From Rhodobacter sp. CZR27 (GTDB lineage: Bacteria; Pseudomonadota; Alphaproteobacteria; Rhodobacterales; Rhodobacteraceae), in the NCBI RefSeq assembly GCF_002407205.1, contig NZ_CP023548.1, forward strand, positions 706,501 to 770,500: a stretch of DNA of 64,000 nucleotides. Reading direction: 5' to 3'. The notes under the pieces were generated by a model, which did not search any database, was not told the origin of the DNA, and was given only the letters and a program-made list of their open reading frames with translations. Position numbers and translations under genes: made by a program. Shown here one piece after another: positions 47,018 to 56,110 of the stretch (position 1 is the stretch's first letter; every line of letters starts with the position of its first letter).

Positions 47018-49017
47018 CCCGGGCGTTCGGCTTCGTCGAATGGTTCCGCCCCGGCGAGCACGACCGGGTCGAGGAGGCGCTCGCGGGCATGCGGGCCGCG
47101 GGCGCCAGCTACCTGCGCACGCATCTCAGCTGGGCCGAATATCTCTCGCCCGGCGGTGCGGAGTGGCACGACTGGCTGATCCCGCGCCTTGCGCGCGAGG
47201 TGGAGCTGCTGCCCTGCATCCACTATACGCCGCCCTCGCTGTCGCGCACCGGGCGCTGTTCCGGTCCGCCCCGGGAGCTGAAGTCCTATGCCGACTTCAT
47301 CGATCACGTCCTGACCCGCTACGGCACCTGCTTCTCGCATGTCGAACTGTGGAACGAGCCGAACAACCTGCTCGACTGGGACTGGCGGCTGGACGGCGAC
47401 TTCCTGCTGTTCTGCGAGATGGTAGGCGGGGCGGCGTGGTGGGTGCGCGAGCGCGGCTGGAAGGCCGTGCTTGGCGGACCCTGTCCGTTCGATCCGCTCT
47501 GGCTTGACCTGATGGGCGAGCGCGGAGTGCTGGCGCAATGCGCCGCCGCCGGCTTCCACGGCTTTCCCGGAACCTGGGACAGCGAGGAAGGTTCCTGGGG
47601 CGGATGGGACCTGCATCTGGGCGAGATGCGGGCCGTTCTCGACCGCCACAACCCGGACTGCGAGATCTGGATCACCGAGACCGGCTATTCCACATGGCGC
47701 AATGACGAGCTGGAGCAGGCCCGCCGCTTCGCCGGTGCCCTCAAGGCCCCGGCCGAGCGGATCTACTGGTATGGCTGGCGCGACCTTCCGCGCCACGTGC
47801 CGGTGCAGGAGGGGCTCTGGTTCGATCCTCGCCACTACCACCTGGGGGCGGTCGATGCCGCCGGGCGGCCGAAGCTGCTGGGACGGCTGCTTTCGACCGA
47901 GGGGGTGGCAGGGGTGACGGCCATCACCGGGCTCTGCTCGCCCGGCCTTGCCCGGGCGGCACGGCCCGCCGTGATCACCGGAGGGTCCGGCTTCATCGGC
48001 TCGAACCTCGCCGATGCGCTGCTTGGCGACGGGCAGGAGGTGATCCTAGTCGACAATCTCAGCCGGCCCGGGGTCGAGGACAACCTGCGCTGGCTGAAGG
48101 AGCGCCACGGCGACCGGCTGCATCCGATGATCGCCGACCTGCGCGACGAGACCGCCATGGCCGAGGCCGTGCGCGACGCCGCCTCGGTCTATCACCTCGC
48201 CGGCCAGACGGCGGTGACCACCAGCCTGCAGGACCCGGTGGCGGATTTCGAGGTGAACGCCCGCGGCACGCTGAACGTGCTCGAGGGCATCCGCTCCACC
48301 GGGCGCCCGGTGCCGGTGATCTTCGCCAGCACCAACAAGGTCTATGGCGCGCTGGAGGATCTGGACATGCGGGCCGGCGACGAACGCCATGTGCCGGAGG
48401 ATCCCCGCATCCTGCGCCACGGCCTGGCCGAGGATCGGCCGCTCGACTTCTCGACGCCCTATGGCTGCTCGAAGGGCGTGGCAGACCAGTATGTGCTCGA
48501 CTATGCCAAGAGCTATGGCATCCCTTCGGCGGTGCTGCGGATGTCCTGCATCTACGGGCCGCGGCAGTTCGGCACCGAGGATCAGGGCTGGGTCGCCCAT
48601 TTCCTGATCCGGGCTCTCGGCGGCGAGGGCGTGTCGGTTTATGGCGACGGCCGCCAGGTGCGCGATGTCCTGCATGTCAACGATGCGGTGGCGGCCTACC
48701 TGCGGCTGATGCAGGCGCTGGAGCAGGGCCACGTCGCGGGCCGCGCCTTCAACCTCGGCGGTGGTGCGGCGAATGCGGTGAGCCTGCGGCAGGTGCTGGC
48801 CGAGATCGGCCGCCTTCTCGGGCGGCCCGTGCCGGTGACGCAGGACGACTGGCGGCAGGGCGACCAGCTCTACTTCGTGGCCGACACCCGCGCCCTTTCC
48901 GCCGCGATCGGTTGGCAGGCGAAGATTGGCTGGCGCGCCGGTCTTGCCGATCTGGCAGAGTGGCTGGCCACCCACCGGGTGAGGCCCGCCCGCGAACCGG
49001 AAAGGCTGCGCGCGTGA
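47014..49017 (+). CDS. Fused glycosidase-like and SDR epimerase protein
   Basis: A 667-residue two-domain protein. Residues 1-305 look like a TIM-barrel glycoside hydrolase of clan A: acid/base E115 in ELWNEPNN and probable nucleophile E222 in WITETGYS. Residues about 318-655 form an extended SDR with GGSGFIGSN (323-331) and catalytic Y483/K487 (PYGCSKG), most like CDP-paratose 2-epimerase or UDP-glucose 4-epimerase type enzymes. There is no stop, frameshift or linker anomaly between the two. No signal peptide is seen, so the glycosidase half is cytoplasmic. The start overlaps the upstream stop (GTGA). Confidence 0.85.
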   Translation: MTRAFGFVEWFRPGEHDRVEEALAGMRAAGASYLRTHLSWAEYLSPGGAEWHDWLIPRLAREVELLPCIHYTPPSLSRTGRCSGPPRELKSYADFIDHVLTRYGTCFSHVELWNEPNNLLDWDWRLDGDFLLFCEMVGGAAWWVRERGWKAVLGGPCPFDPLWLDLMGERGVLAQCAAAGFHGFPGTWDSEEGSWGGWDLHLGEMRAVLDRHNPDCEIWITETGYSTWRNDELEQARRFAGALKAPAERIYWYGWRDLPRHVPVQEGLWFDPRHYHLGAVDAAGRPKLLGRLLSTEGVAGVTAITGLCSPGLARAARPAVITGGSGFIGSNLADALLGDGQEVILVDNLSRPGVEDNLRWLKERHGDRLHPMIADLRDETAMAEAVRDAASVYHLAGQTAVTTSLQDPVADFEVNARGTLNVLEGIRSTGRPVPVIFASTNKVYGALEDLDMRAGDERHVPEDPRILRHGLAEDRPLDFSTPYGCSKGVADQYVLDYAKSYGIPSAVLRMSCIYGPRQFGTEDQGWVAHFLIRALGGEGVSVYGDGRQVRDVLHVNDAVAAYLRLMQALEQGHVAGRAFNLGGGAANAVSLRQVLAEIGRLLGRPVPVTQDDWRQGDQLYFVADTRALSAAIGWQAKIGWRAGLADLAEWLATHRVRPAREPERLRA

Positions 49018-50114
49018 CGGAACCCCGCCTGACCGTGCTGATGACCCTGGACGCCGTGGGGGGCGTCTGGAGGTATGCCATGGACCTTGCCGCCGGGCTT
49101 GCCGGGCAGGTGCGCTTTGTCTTTGCGGGTTTCGGACCCGAGCCCACGACAGAGCAGCGGCGCGAGGCCGCGGCTCTGGGCACCCTTGAATGGTGCGACG
49201 CGCCGCTCGACTGGCTGGTGAGCGGCGAGGCGGAACTGGCCGTGGTGCCGAAGATGATCGCCGGAGTAGCCCGGCAGCACCGCGTGGACCTGATCCATCT
49301 CAACCTGCCGACGCAGGCCGCGGGCCTGTCCGTGCCTGTGCCGGTGCTGGCGGTCGCGCATTCCTGCGTCGTCACCTGGTTCGCGGCCATGCGCGATGGC
49401 GTGCTCCCCTCGGGCTGGCTCTGGCAGCGGCGGCTGAACCGCCTCGGGCTGGCCAGCGCCGACGTGGTGGTGACGCCCACCCGCGCACATGCCGACCTGA
49501 TGCTGCGCGCCTATGGCCCGCTGCCCGAGGTGCGCGTCGTGCCCAACGCCAGCCGCCATGCCCCGCCGGTGCGGCGGATGGCGCAGCCGATGGTTCTGGC
49601 CGCCGGGCGGTGGTGGGACGAGGGCAAGAACGCAGCCGTGCTCGATGCGGCGACGCCGCTGATCGGCTGGAAGGTGGTGATGGCGGGCGCCACCGCCTCG
49701 CCCGTCGGGCAGGAGATCGCGATCCGCTATGCGGAGAGCCGCGGAGAGCTGCCGCATGGCGAGGTGCTCGACCTGATGCGCGACGCCGCGATCTTCGTCT
49801 CGCCCTCGCGCTACGAGCCGTTCGGGCTTGCGGTGCTCGAGGCCGCGCGCGGCGGGCTGCCGCTCGTCCTTGCCGACATCCCGACCTTCCGCGAACTGTG
49901 GGAGGGCGCGGCCGAGTTCTTCCCGCCGCAGGACCCGGTGGCGCTGGCGGCGGCAGTCAACCGGCTGATCCGCGATCCGTCGCGACGCAGGCAGCTCGGG
50001 CAGGCGGCGGCGGGGCGCGCGTCGCTCTACACCCCGGACCGGCAGGCCTGCGCAATGGCCGCGATCTACACCGGCCTTTGCCCCATCCCTGAAACCCTCC
50101 GCGCCGCGAGGTGA
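49014..50114 (+). CDS. Glycosyltransferase family 4 protein
   Basis: A 366-residue GT-B enzyme. The N-terminal half starts LTVLMTLDAVGGVWRYAM, with the GGV(W) turn of GT4 proteins. The C-terminal half contains PSRYEPFGLAVLEAARGGLPLV (about 264-285), the retaining glycosyltransferase E-x7-E motif. The nucleotide-sugar donor is unknown. A GTG start overlaps the stop of the fusion gene (GTGA). Confidence 0.9.
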   Translation: MTEPRLTVLMTLDAVGGVWRYAMDLAAGLAGQVRFVFAGFGPEPTTEQRREAAALGTLEWCDAPLDWLVSGEAELAVVPKMIAGVARQHRVDLIHLNLPTQAAGLSVPVPVLAVAHSCVVTWFAAMRDGVLPSGWLWQRRLNRLGLASADVVVTPTRAHADLMLRAYGPLPEVRVVPNASRHAPPVRRMAQPMVLAAGRWWDEGKNAAVLDAATPLIGWKVVMAGATASPVGQEIAIRYAESRGELPHGEVLDLMRDAAIFVSPSRYEPFGLAVLEAARGGLPLVLADIPTFRELWEGAAEFFPPQDPVALAAAVNRLIRDPSRRRQLGQAAAGRASLYTPDRQACAMAAIYTGLCPIPETLRAAR

Positions 50115-50115
50115 C

Positions 50116-51225
50116 ATGAAATTCCTTTTCTACACCCATTCGCTAGTGTCCGACTGGAACCACGGCAATGCGCATTTCCTGCGCGGGGTGATGCGCGATC
50201 TCGTCAACCGCGGCCACGGCGCCGAGGCGCTGGAGCCGGTGTCCTCATGGAGCCGGATGAACCTCGAGGCCGATCAGGGGCAGGCGCCCGTCGCCGCCTT
50301 CACGCGCACCTTCCCGGACCTTCCGGTGCGCCGATATGGCGCCGACTTCGACCACGAGGCGGCGCTCGACGCGGCGGATGTCGTGGTGGTGCATGAATGG
50401 ACGGATCCCGCACTGGTCGCGCGCATCGGCCGGGCAAGGGCCGGGGGAGGGCGGTTCCTGCTGCTGTTCCACGACACCCATCACCGCGCGGTCAGTGCCG
50501 ATGCCGAGATCGGCGCGCTGGACCTGTCCGGCCATGACGGCATCCTCGTCTTCGGCGAGACGCTGCGCGAAACCTATGAAAGGGCGGGCTGGGGCCGGCA
50601 GGTCTTCACCTGGCACGAGGCCGCCGACGATTCGATCTTCCGCCCCCTGCCGGCCGAGGCCGAGGGCGACCTGATCTGGATCGGCAACTGGGGCGACGGC
50701 GAGCGCAGCGCGGAACTGGCGGAATACCTGATCGAGCCGGTCAAACGCCTTGGCCTGCGCGCCGCGGTGCATGGCGTGCGCTATCCGGCCGAGGCGCTGG
50801 AGCGGCTTTCGGCCGCCGGCATCGACTTCCGCGGCTGGATCCCCAATGCCGAGGTGCCGCGCGCCTTCGGTCGGCACCGCGTCACTGTCCACGTTCCGCG
50901 CCGACCCTATGTGGAGGCGCTGCCCGGCATCCCGACCATCCGCGTCTTCGAGGCGCTGGCCTGCGGCATCCCGCTGGTCTCGGCGCCGTGGAACGATGCG
51001 GAAGGGCTGTTCCGCACCGGATCGGACTACCTTCTGGCGCGCGACGGGGCCGAGATGGAGCGTCACCTGCGCGCCATCCTGCACGACCGCGATCTGGCCG
51101 AGGCGCTGGCCGAACACGGCCTTGCCACGATCCGCTCGCGTCACACCTGCCGCCACCGCGTCGACGAACTGCTCGCCATCGTCGCGCGGCTCGGCCTGCC
51201 CGCTGCAGCGTCGGAGGTCGCATGA
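50116..51225 (+). CDS. CgeB-like glycosyltransferase (copy 1)
   Basis: A 369-residue GT-B protein of the CgeB/glycosyltransferase-1-like type. It begins MKFLFYTHSLVSDWNHGNAHFLRG, a form seen in all three tandem copies. The C-terminal half includes IRVFEALACGIPLVSAPWNDAEGLF (about 275-299), the acceptor/donor loop of this class. The name comes from the Bacillus spore-maturation protein. The acceptor is unknown. It overlaps the next copy by four bases. Confidence 0.82.
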   Translation: MKFLFYTHSLVSDWNHGNAHFLRGVMRDLVNRGHGAEALEPVSSWSRMNLEADQGQAPVAAFTRTFPDLPVRRYGADFDHEAALDAADVVVVHEWTDPALVARIGRARAGGGRFLLLFHDTHHRAVSADAEIGALDLSGHDGILVFGETLRETYERAGWGRQVFTWHEAADDSIFRPLPAEAEGDLIWIGNWGDGERSAELAEYLIEPVKRLGLRAAVHGVRYPAEALERLSAAGIDFRGWIPNAEVPRAFGRHRVTVHVPRRPYVEALPGIPTIRVFEALACGIPLVSAPWNDAEGLFRTGSDYLLARDGAEMERHLRAILHDRDLAEALAEHGLATIRSRHTCRHRVDELLAIVARLGLPAAASEVA

Positions 51226-52316
51226 CGAAAAGCATCGCCTTCTTCGGGTCGAGCCTGCTCTCGGCCTACTGGAACGGGGCAGCCACCTACTATCGCGGCA
51301 TGATCCGCGCCCTTGCGGACCGGGGCTACCGGGTCACCTTCCACGAGCCCGACGTCTACGACCGGCAGCGGAACCGCGACATCGACCCTCCGCCGTGGTG
51401 CCGTGTGGTGGTCTATGACGGCACGGTCGAGGCGCTCCGGCGTGCGGCGCGGGGGGCCTCGCAGGCTGACATCGTGGTCAAGTGCTCGGGCGTGGGCTTC
51501 GAGGACGACCTGCTGCTCGAGGAGGTGCTGTCGGCCGCGCGCCCGGATGCCCTGCGGGTGTTCTGGGATGTGGACGCCCCGGCGACGCTGGCGGCGATGC
51601 AGGCCGCGCCCGACCACCCGCTGCGGCTGGCGCTGCCGCGGATCGACCTCGTGCTGACCTATGGCGGCGGAGAGCCGGTGGTGCGCGCCTATCGCGCGCT
51701 GGGCGCCCATGCCTGCGTTCCGGTCTACAACGCGCTCGATCCCGAGACGCACCATCCCGTGGCGCCGCAGGACCGCTTCGCCGGCGATCTGGCGTTCCTC
51801 GGCAATCGCCTGCCGGATCGGGACGACCGCGTGAAGGATTTTTTCATCGGACCCGCCGAGCGCGTGCCAGACGCGGGCTTCCTGCTCGGCGGCTCTGGCT
51901 GGCAGGACGTGGCGCTGCCTGCGAACGTGCGCCGGCTGGGCCATGTCGGGACCGGAGATCACAACGCGCTGAACGGCTCGTCGCGGCTGGTGCTGAACAT
52001 CGCGCGCGACAGCATGGCGGCGAACGGCTTCTCGCCCGCCACGCGCGTGTTCGAGGCGGCGGGCGCCGCGGCCTGCCTCGTGACCGACGCCTGGGAAGGG
52101 ATCGAGATGTTCCTTGTTCCGGACCGCGAGGTTCTGGTGGCGCGCGATGGCCGGGACGTGGCCGACCTGGTGCGCGAGGTGGGCCACGAGCGCGCGCGGC
52201 TGATCGGCGAGGCCGCGATGCGGCGGGTGCTGACCGAGCATACCTATGCCCACCGCGCCGCGCAGGCGGATGAACTCTTCAACCGGCACGCGCGCCGGGT
52301 GGAGGCCGCGGAATGA
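51222..52316 (+). CDS. CgeB-like glycosyltransferase (copy 2)
   Basis: A 364-residue member of the same group as its neighbours, beginning MTKSIAFFGSSLLSAYWNGAAT. It has the ATRVFEAAGAAACLVTDAWEGIEMFL segment (about 268-293) in the C-terminal half. It differs widely from copies 1 and 3 outside this core, so the three are old paralogues with separate linkages. Start and stop both overlap neighbours. Confidence 0.82.
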   Translation: MTKSIAFFGSSLLSAYWNGAATYYRGMIRALADRGYRVTFHEPDVYDRQRNRDIDPPPWCRVVVYDGTVEALRRAARGASQADIVVKCSGVGFEDDLLLEEVLSAARPDALRVFWDVDAPATLAAMQAAPDHPLRLALPRIDLVLTYGGGEPVVRAYRALGAHACVPVYNALDPETHHPVAPQDRFAGDLAFLGNRLPDRDDRVKDFFIGPAERVPDAGFLLGGSGWQDVALPANVRRLGHVGTGDHNALNGSSRLVLNIARDSMAANGFSPATRVFEAAGAAACLVTDAWEGIEMFLVPDREVLVARDGRDVADLVREVGHERARLIGEAAMRRVLTEHTYAHRAAQADELFNRHARRVEAAE

Positions 52317-53386
52317 GCTTCGACATCGTGATCATCGGGCTGGCGCTGTCCTCGTCCTGGGGCAACGGACATGCGACGACCTACCGCGCGCTCCTCCGCG
52401 GCCTTGCGGCCGAGGGGCATCGGGTGCTGTTCCTTGAACGCGACGTGCCATGGTATGCGGCGAACCGCGACCTGCCCGAGCCGGACTTCTGCGACCTCCG
52501 GCTTTACGGATCGGTCTCGGACCTGACCGGCCGCTGGGCGGCCCGCCTGCGATCCGCCGATGCGGTGATCATCGGCTCCTACGTGCCGGAGGGGCGCGAG
52601 GTCATCGACGCGGTGGCGGCACTCGGCCCGCGGCTGCTGTGCTTCTACGACATCGACACGCCCGTCACGATGGACCTGCTGGACCGGCGGGAAGAGGAGT
52701 TCCTCGCGGCCCGACAGGTGCCGCGGTTCGATATCTACTTCTCGTTCTCGGGCGGCGAGGTTCTGCGTCATCTGGAAGAGTCTCGCGGCGCGCGCGAGGC
52801 GTGCGCGCTCTACTGCTCGGTGGATCCGGAGCACTACCGGCCGGTTCCGGTCGAACCGCGGTGGGACCTTGGCTACCTCGGCACCTACAGCCCGGACCGC
52901 CAGCCGACGCTCGAGGCGTTGCTGATCGAGCCGGCCCGCCGCCTGCCCGGGCGACGCTTCGTCGTGGCCGGCCCCTCCTATCCCGACGGGATCGACTGGC
53001 CCGCCAATGTCGAGCGCATCGAGCATCTGGCGCCGGGCGATCATGCCCCCTTCTACAGCAGCCAGCGCTACACGCTGAACGTGACGCGCGCGGCGATGCG
53101 GCGGATGGGCTGGTCGCCCTCGGTCCGCCTGTTCGAGGCGGCGGCCTGCGGGGTGCCGGTGATCTCGGACGATTGGCGCGGGCTGGACGAGTTGCTGCCC
53201 GACGGCGAGGCCATCCTGATCGCGAGCACACCGGAGGATGTGGTGCGGATCCTGGAAGCCGGCGAGGGGATACGGCAGTCGATCGGTCGCGCCGCGCGGG
53301 CGCGGGTGCTGGAGGGCCATACCGGGCAGGCAAGGGCGCTGGAACTGGTTGAGGCGCTGCGCCGGCGCAGTGTGCGGGCGGCCTGA
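52313..53386 (+). CDS. CgeB-like glycosyltransferase (copy 3)
   Basis: A 357-residue protein, beginning MSFDIVIIGLALSSSWGNGHAT. It has the conserved VRLFEAAACGVPVISDDWRGLDELL segment (about 271-295) in the C-terminal half. The central segment LGYLGTYSPDRQP (about 184-196) is also typical of the family. Start overlaps copy 2 (ATGA). It is followed by the UDP-glucuronate decarboxylase-like gene 61 bases on. Confidence 0.82.
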   Translation: MSFDIVIIGLALSSSWGNGHATTYRALLRGLAAEGHRVLFLERDVPWYAANRDLPEPDFCDLRLYGSVSDLTGRWAARLRSADAVIIGSYVPEGREVIDAVAALGPRLLCFYDIDTPVTMDLLDRREEEFLAARQVPRFDIYFSFSGGEVLRHLEESRGAREACALYCSVDPEHYRPVPVEPRWDLGYLGTYSPDRQPTLEALLIEPARRLPGRRFVVAGPSYPDGIDWPANVERIEHLAPGDHAPFYSSQRYTLNVTRAAMRRMGWSPSVRLFEAAACGVPVISDDWRGLDELLPDGEAILIASTPEDVVRILEAGEGIRQSIGRAARARVLEGHTGQARALELVEALRRRSVRAA

Positions 53387-53447
53387 CCGGGCAGGGCAAG
53401 GTAGGCGGTGGCAGGGCGCAGGTTGCGCCACCAGAACGGAGATTTCC

Positions 53448-54461
53448 ATGCTGAAGAAAACCGCCCAGAAGACCATACTCGTCGCCGGAGGCGCGGGCTT
53501 CGTCGGGTCGCACCTTTGCGAGGCGCTGCTGCGACAAGGCCATCGCGTGATCTGCCTCGACAGCTTCCTGACCGGCAACATCGAGAACGTGCGCGCGCTC
53601 TGCGCCTTCCGCGAGTTCCGGCTGGTGCGGCAGGACGTGATCGAGCCGATCCGCCTGTCCGAGGCGCTCGACAGGGTCTACAACCTCGCAAGCCCCGCAT
53701 CGCCGCCGCAGTATCAGGCCGATCCGATCCACACGATGATGACGAATGTCGTGGGCACGCGGAACCTGCTGGCGCTGGCGGCCGAGCACGGCGCGACCTT
53801 CCTTCAGGCCTCGACCTCGGAAGTCTATGGCGATCCCGAGGTTCATCCGCAGTCCGAGGACTATCGCGGAAGCGTCAACTGCACCGGTTCGCGCGCCTGC
53901 TACGACGAGGGCAAGCGCGCGGCCGAGGCGCTCTGCTTCGACTATCGCCGGCGCGGCACGGCGGACGTGCGGGTGGCGCGGATCTTCAACACCTACGGCC
54001 CGCACATGCGTGCGGACGACGGACGGATCGTGTCCAACCTGATCGTGCAGGCGCTGAAGGGAGAGCCGCTGACCATCTACGGCTCGGGCGAGCAGACGCG
54101 CTCGTTCTGCTATGTCTCGGATCTGGTGGAGGGGCTGATGGCGTTGATGGAGGTCGGCGACGCGCCCGACGGCGCCGTGAACCTCGGCAACCCCTCCGAA
54201 TTCACCGTCACGGCGCTGGCGCACCTCGTACAGCGGATGGTGCCCTCGGCCGCGGGTATCGTGCACCGGCCACTGCCCGAGGATGACCCGCGCCGGCGTC
54301 GCCCCGACATCCGCCGCGCAAGGGACCTGCTGGGATGGGAACCGCGCGTGCCGCTGTCCGAAGGGCTGCCGCAGACCGCGGCATGGTTCGTGAACCATCT
54401 GGCGGGCAGCCTGCCGCCGCCCGCCCGTCCGGGTCGAAGGGCAGCGGCCGCAAGCGCCTGA
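53448..54461 (+). CDS. UDP-glucuronate decarboxylase-like (UDP-xylose synthase) SDR
   Basis: A 337-residue extended SDR close to UDP-xylose synthase, which makes UDP-xylose from UDP-glucuronate. It has VAGGAGFVGSHL (about 12-23), the VYNLASPASPPQYQ segment typical of this enzyme, STSEVYGDP (about 123-131) and the catalytic YDEGKR motif (about 152-157). FNTYGPHM and SGEQTRSFCYVSD fit too. It suggests xylose or a xylose-derived sugar in the glycan. The ATG follows CGGAG at normal spacing. Confidence 0.88.
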   Translation: MLKKTAQKTILVAGGAGFVGSHLCEALLRQGHRVICLDSFLTGNIENVRALCAFREFRLVRQDVIEPIRLSEALDRVYNLASPASPPQYQADPIHTMMTNVVGTRNLLALAAEHGATFLQASTSEVYGDPEVHPQSEDYRGSVNCTGSRACYDEGKRAAEALCFDYRRRGTADVRVARIFNTYGPHMRADDGRIVSNLIVQALKGEPLTIYGSGEQTRSFCYVSDLVEGLMALMEVGDAPDGAVNLGNPSEFTVTALAHLVQRMVPSAAGIVHRPLPEDDPRRRRPDIRRARDLLGWEPRVPLSEGLPQTAAWFVNHLAGSLPPPARPGRRAAAASA

Positions 54462-54531
54462 CCGGCAAGCCCCTCCTGCCGTCGCCGCCAGTTTCCTGCA
54501 GAGAGATGTGCACATCACGTCCTGCGCGAGG

Positions 54532-54569
54532 CCATACGTTTGGCTTTCGCGCGGGGCGCGAAAGTATGG
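54532..54569. repeat. Long inverted repeat between UXS and GH16/RTX genes
   Basis: A nine-base perfect stem (CTTTCGCGC/GCGCGAAAG) with loop GGG, flanked by a second pair CCATA/TATGG. There is no T run, so an operator or a processing site is as likely as a terminator. It is 70 bases after the UXS stop and 168 bases before the GH16/RTX start. Confidence 0.5.
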
Positions 54570-54736
54570 CAACATTGTGGCGCTGCATCCGAACTGTGCC
54601 ATCCGGGTTGCCGGAAGTATGCAAGGCACCCGAAGTCCCGTCGTTTTTCCGCCTCTCCCGCCGTGTATCGGTTTGCTCGCGCTCTGGTTGATCCTGTGAT
54701 CCGTCCGGGCGAGCCAGATCGGCCGGAGGGACACAG

Positions 54737-56110
54737 GTGCACATCACCCACGACAACAACAGCTTCCTCGTTTCAACCTGGGATGCCGGGCAGTCCTATC
54801 TGACCCACTGGTCCGAGAACAACGTCATCGTCGGCGATGACGGCCGCATCGGGTTGAAATTGTCGCGCGCCCCGGACAGCACGACGCGTCCGTGGATCGG
54901 CGGCGAGATCCAGTCGGAGGAAGCCTTCACCACCGGCTCGTGGAGCTGGATGGCGCAGGCGCCGGAAATGGTGGATGGCGCGGTCTTTGGCCTGTTTCTC
55001 TACCAAGCGGACTACCGCACACAGCCATGGCGCGAATACGACATCGAGTTCGTCGGCGGGGACACCACGCAGATGGAGGTAACGGTGCACTTCCTCGACA
55101 GTTCGGGGCGCCATGTGACGACGGTCGACAAACATGTCATCGACCTGGGCTTCGATGCCTCGGACGCGCCGCATGTCTATTCCATCGACGTGACCTCGAC
55201 CAATGCGATCTTCCGCGTGGACGGCGAGGTGGTCGATGTGATCGACGCCTCGGACGTGCAGGGCGGTGTCTGGGATCCCGGCCCGCTGAAGAGCCTCGCG
55301 GACCTCTGGGTCACGACGCCCGATATGGCGCAGTGGGCCGGCACCTGGCGGGATCCGGGCGTGCCGCTGACCGGCTATGTCGAGAACATCCGCCTGCCGG
55401 ACGACAGCACGCTGTTCGGCAACCGATCGGCGAATGCGATCACCGGCACGGCCGCGGCGGACCTGATCTATGGCTTCGGCGGCAACGACACGCTGAGCGG
55501 CGGCGCAGGCGCCGACCGCCTGCAGGGCGGGGCCGGCAACGACACCTATCTGGTCGCCGATGCGGCGGACCGCGTGGTGGAGCGTGCGGGCGAGGGCACC
55601 GACGTCATCAAGAGCTCGGTCAGCTGGACGCTGGCGGCCAATGTCGAGCAGCTCATCCTGACCGGCCGGACTGCCATCGACGGCACGGGGAACGCCCTCG
55701 CGAACCTGCTGGTCGGCAACAGCGCGGCCAACCGGCTGCAGGGGGGCGGCGGAAACGACCGGCTGGAAGGGCGCGAGGGCAACGACGTGCTCAACACCGC
55801 GTCGGGCAACGACCGGCTGCTGGGCAACAGCGGCCACGACCGCCTGATCGGCGCCGGAGGCAGCGACACCATGAGCGGCGGCTGGGGGAACGACACCTTC
55901 GTCTTCTCAAGCGGAAGCGGTAACGACGTCATCACGGATTTCATCGCCGCCGGAACGGACGACCGGCTGGAGATCAGCGGCTACGCTGCGGTCCAGCAGC
56001 TGCGTCAGGTCGGGGCGGACACGCTGGTCGTCCTGTCCGCCACCGACAGCATCCTGCTGACCAACGTGCAATCCTCGGCCCTGACGGCGGGCGACTTCGT
56101 CTTCGTCTAG
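54737..56110 (+). CDS. GH16-like glycoside hydrolase with RTX calcium-binding repeats
   Basis: A 457-residue secreted protein. The N-terminal GH16-type beta-jelly-roll domain (about 1-225) has the catalytic E100-x-D102-x-E104 (EYDIEF). From about 230 to 395 come RTX nonapeptide blocks (GGNDTLSGGAGADRL and similar), then an aliphatic C-terminal tail, the usual signal for type I secretion. There is no N-terminal signal peptide. It probably cuts or remodels a beta-glucan-like polymer. A GTG start follows CGGAGGG. No type I secretion gene is in the window. Confidence 0.88.
   Translation: MHITHDNNSFLVSTWDAGQSYLTHWSENNVIVGDDGRIGLKLSRAPDSTTRPWIGGEIQSEEAFTTGSWSWMAQAPEMVDGAVFGLFLYQADYRTQPWREYDIEFVGGDTTQMEVTVHFLDSSGRHVTTVDKHVIDLGFDASDAPHVYSIDVTSTNAIFRVDGEVVDVIDASDVQGGVWDPGPLKSLADLWVTTPDMAQWAGTWRDPGVPLTGYVENIRLPDDSTLFGNRSANAITGTAAADLIYGFGGNDTLSGGAGADRLQGGAGNDTYLVADAADRVVERAGEGTDVIKSSVSWTLAANVEQLILTGRTAIDGTGNALANLLVGNSAANRLQGGGGNDRLEGREGNDVLNTASGNDRLLGNSGHDRLIGAGGSDTMSGGWGNDTFVFSSGSGNDVITDFIAAGTDDRLEISGYAAVQQLRQVGADTLVVLSATDSILLTNVQSSALTAGDFVFV

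Noticed and set aside
54737..56110. RTX repeats as a tandem DNA repeat array or CRISPR
   Set aside because: The repetition is at the protein level (GGxGxD-type units) inside a coding gene; the DNA units vary and there are no spacers.
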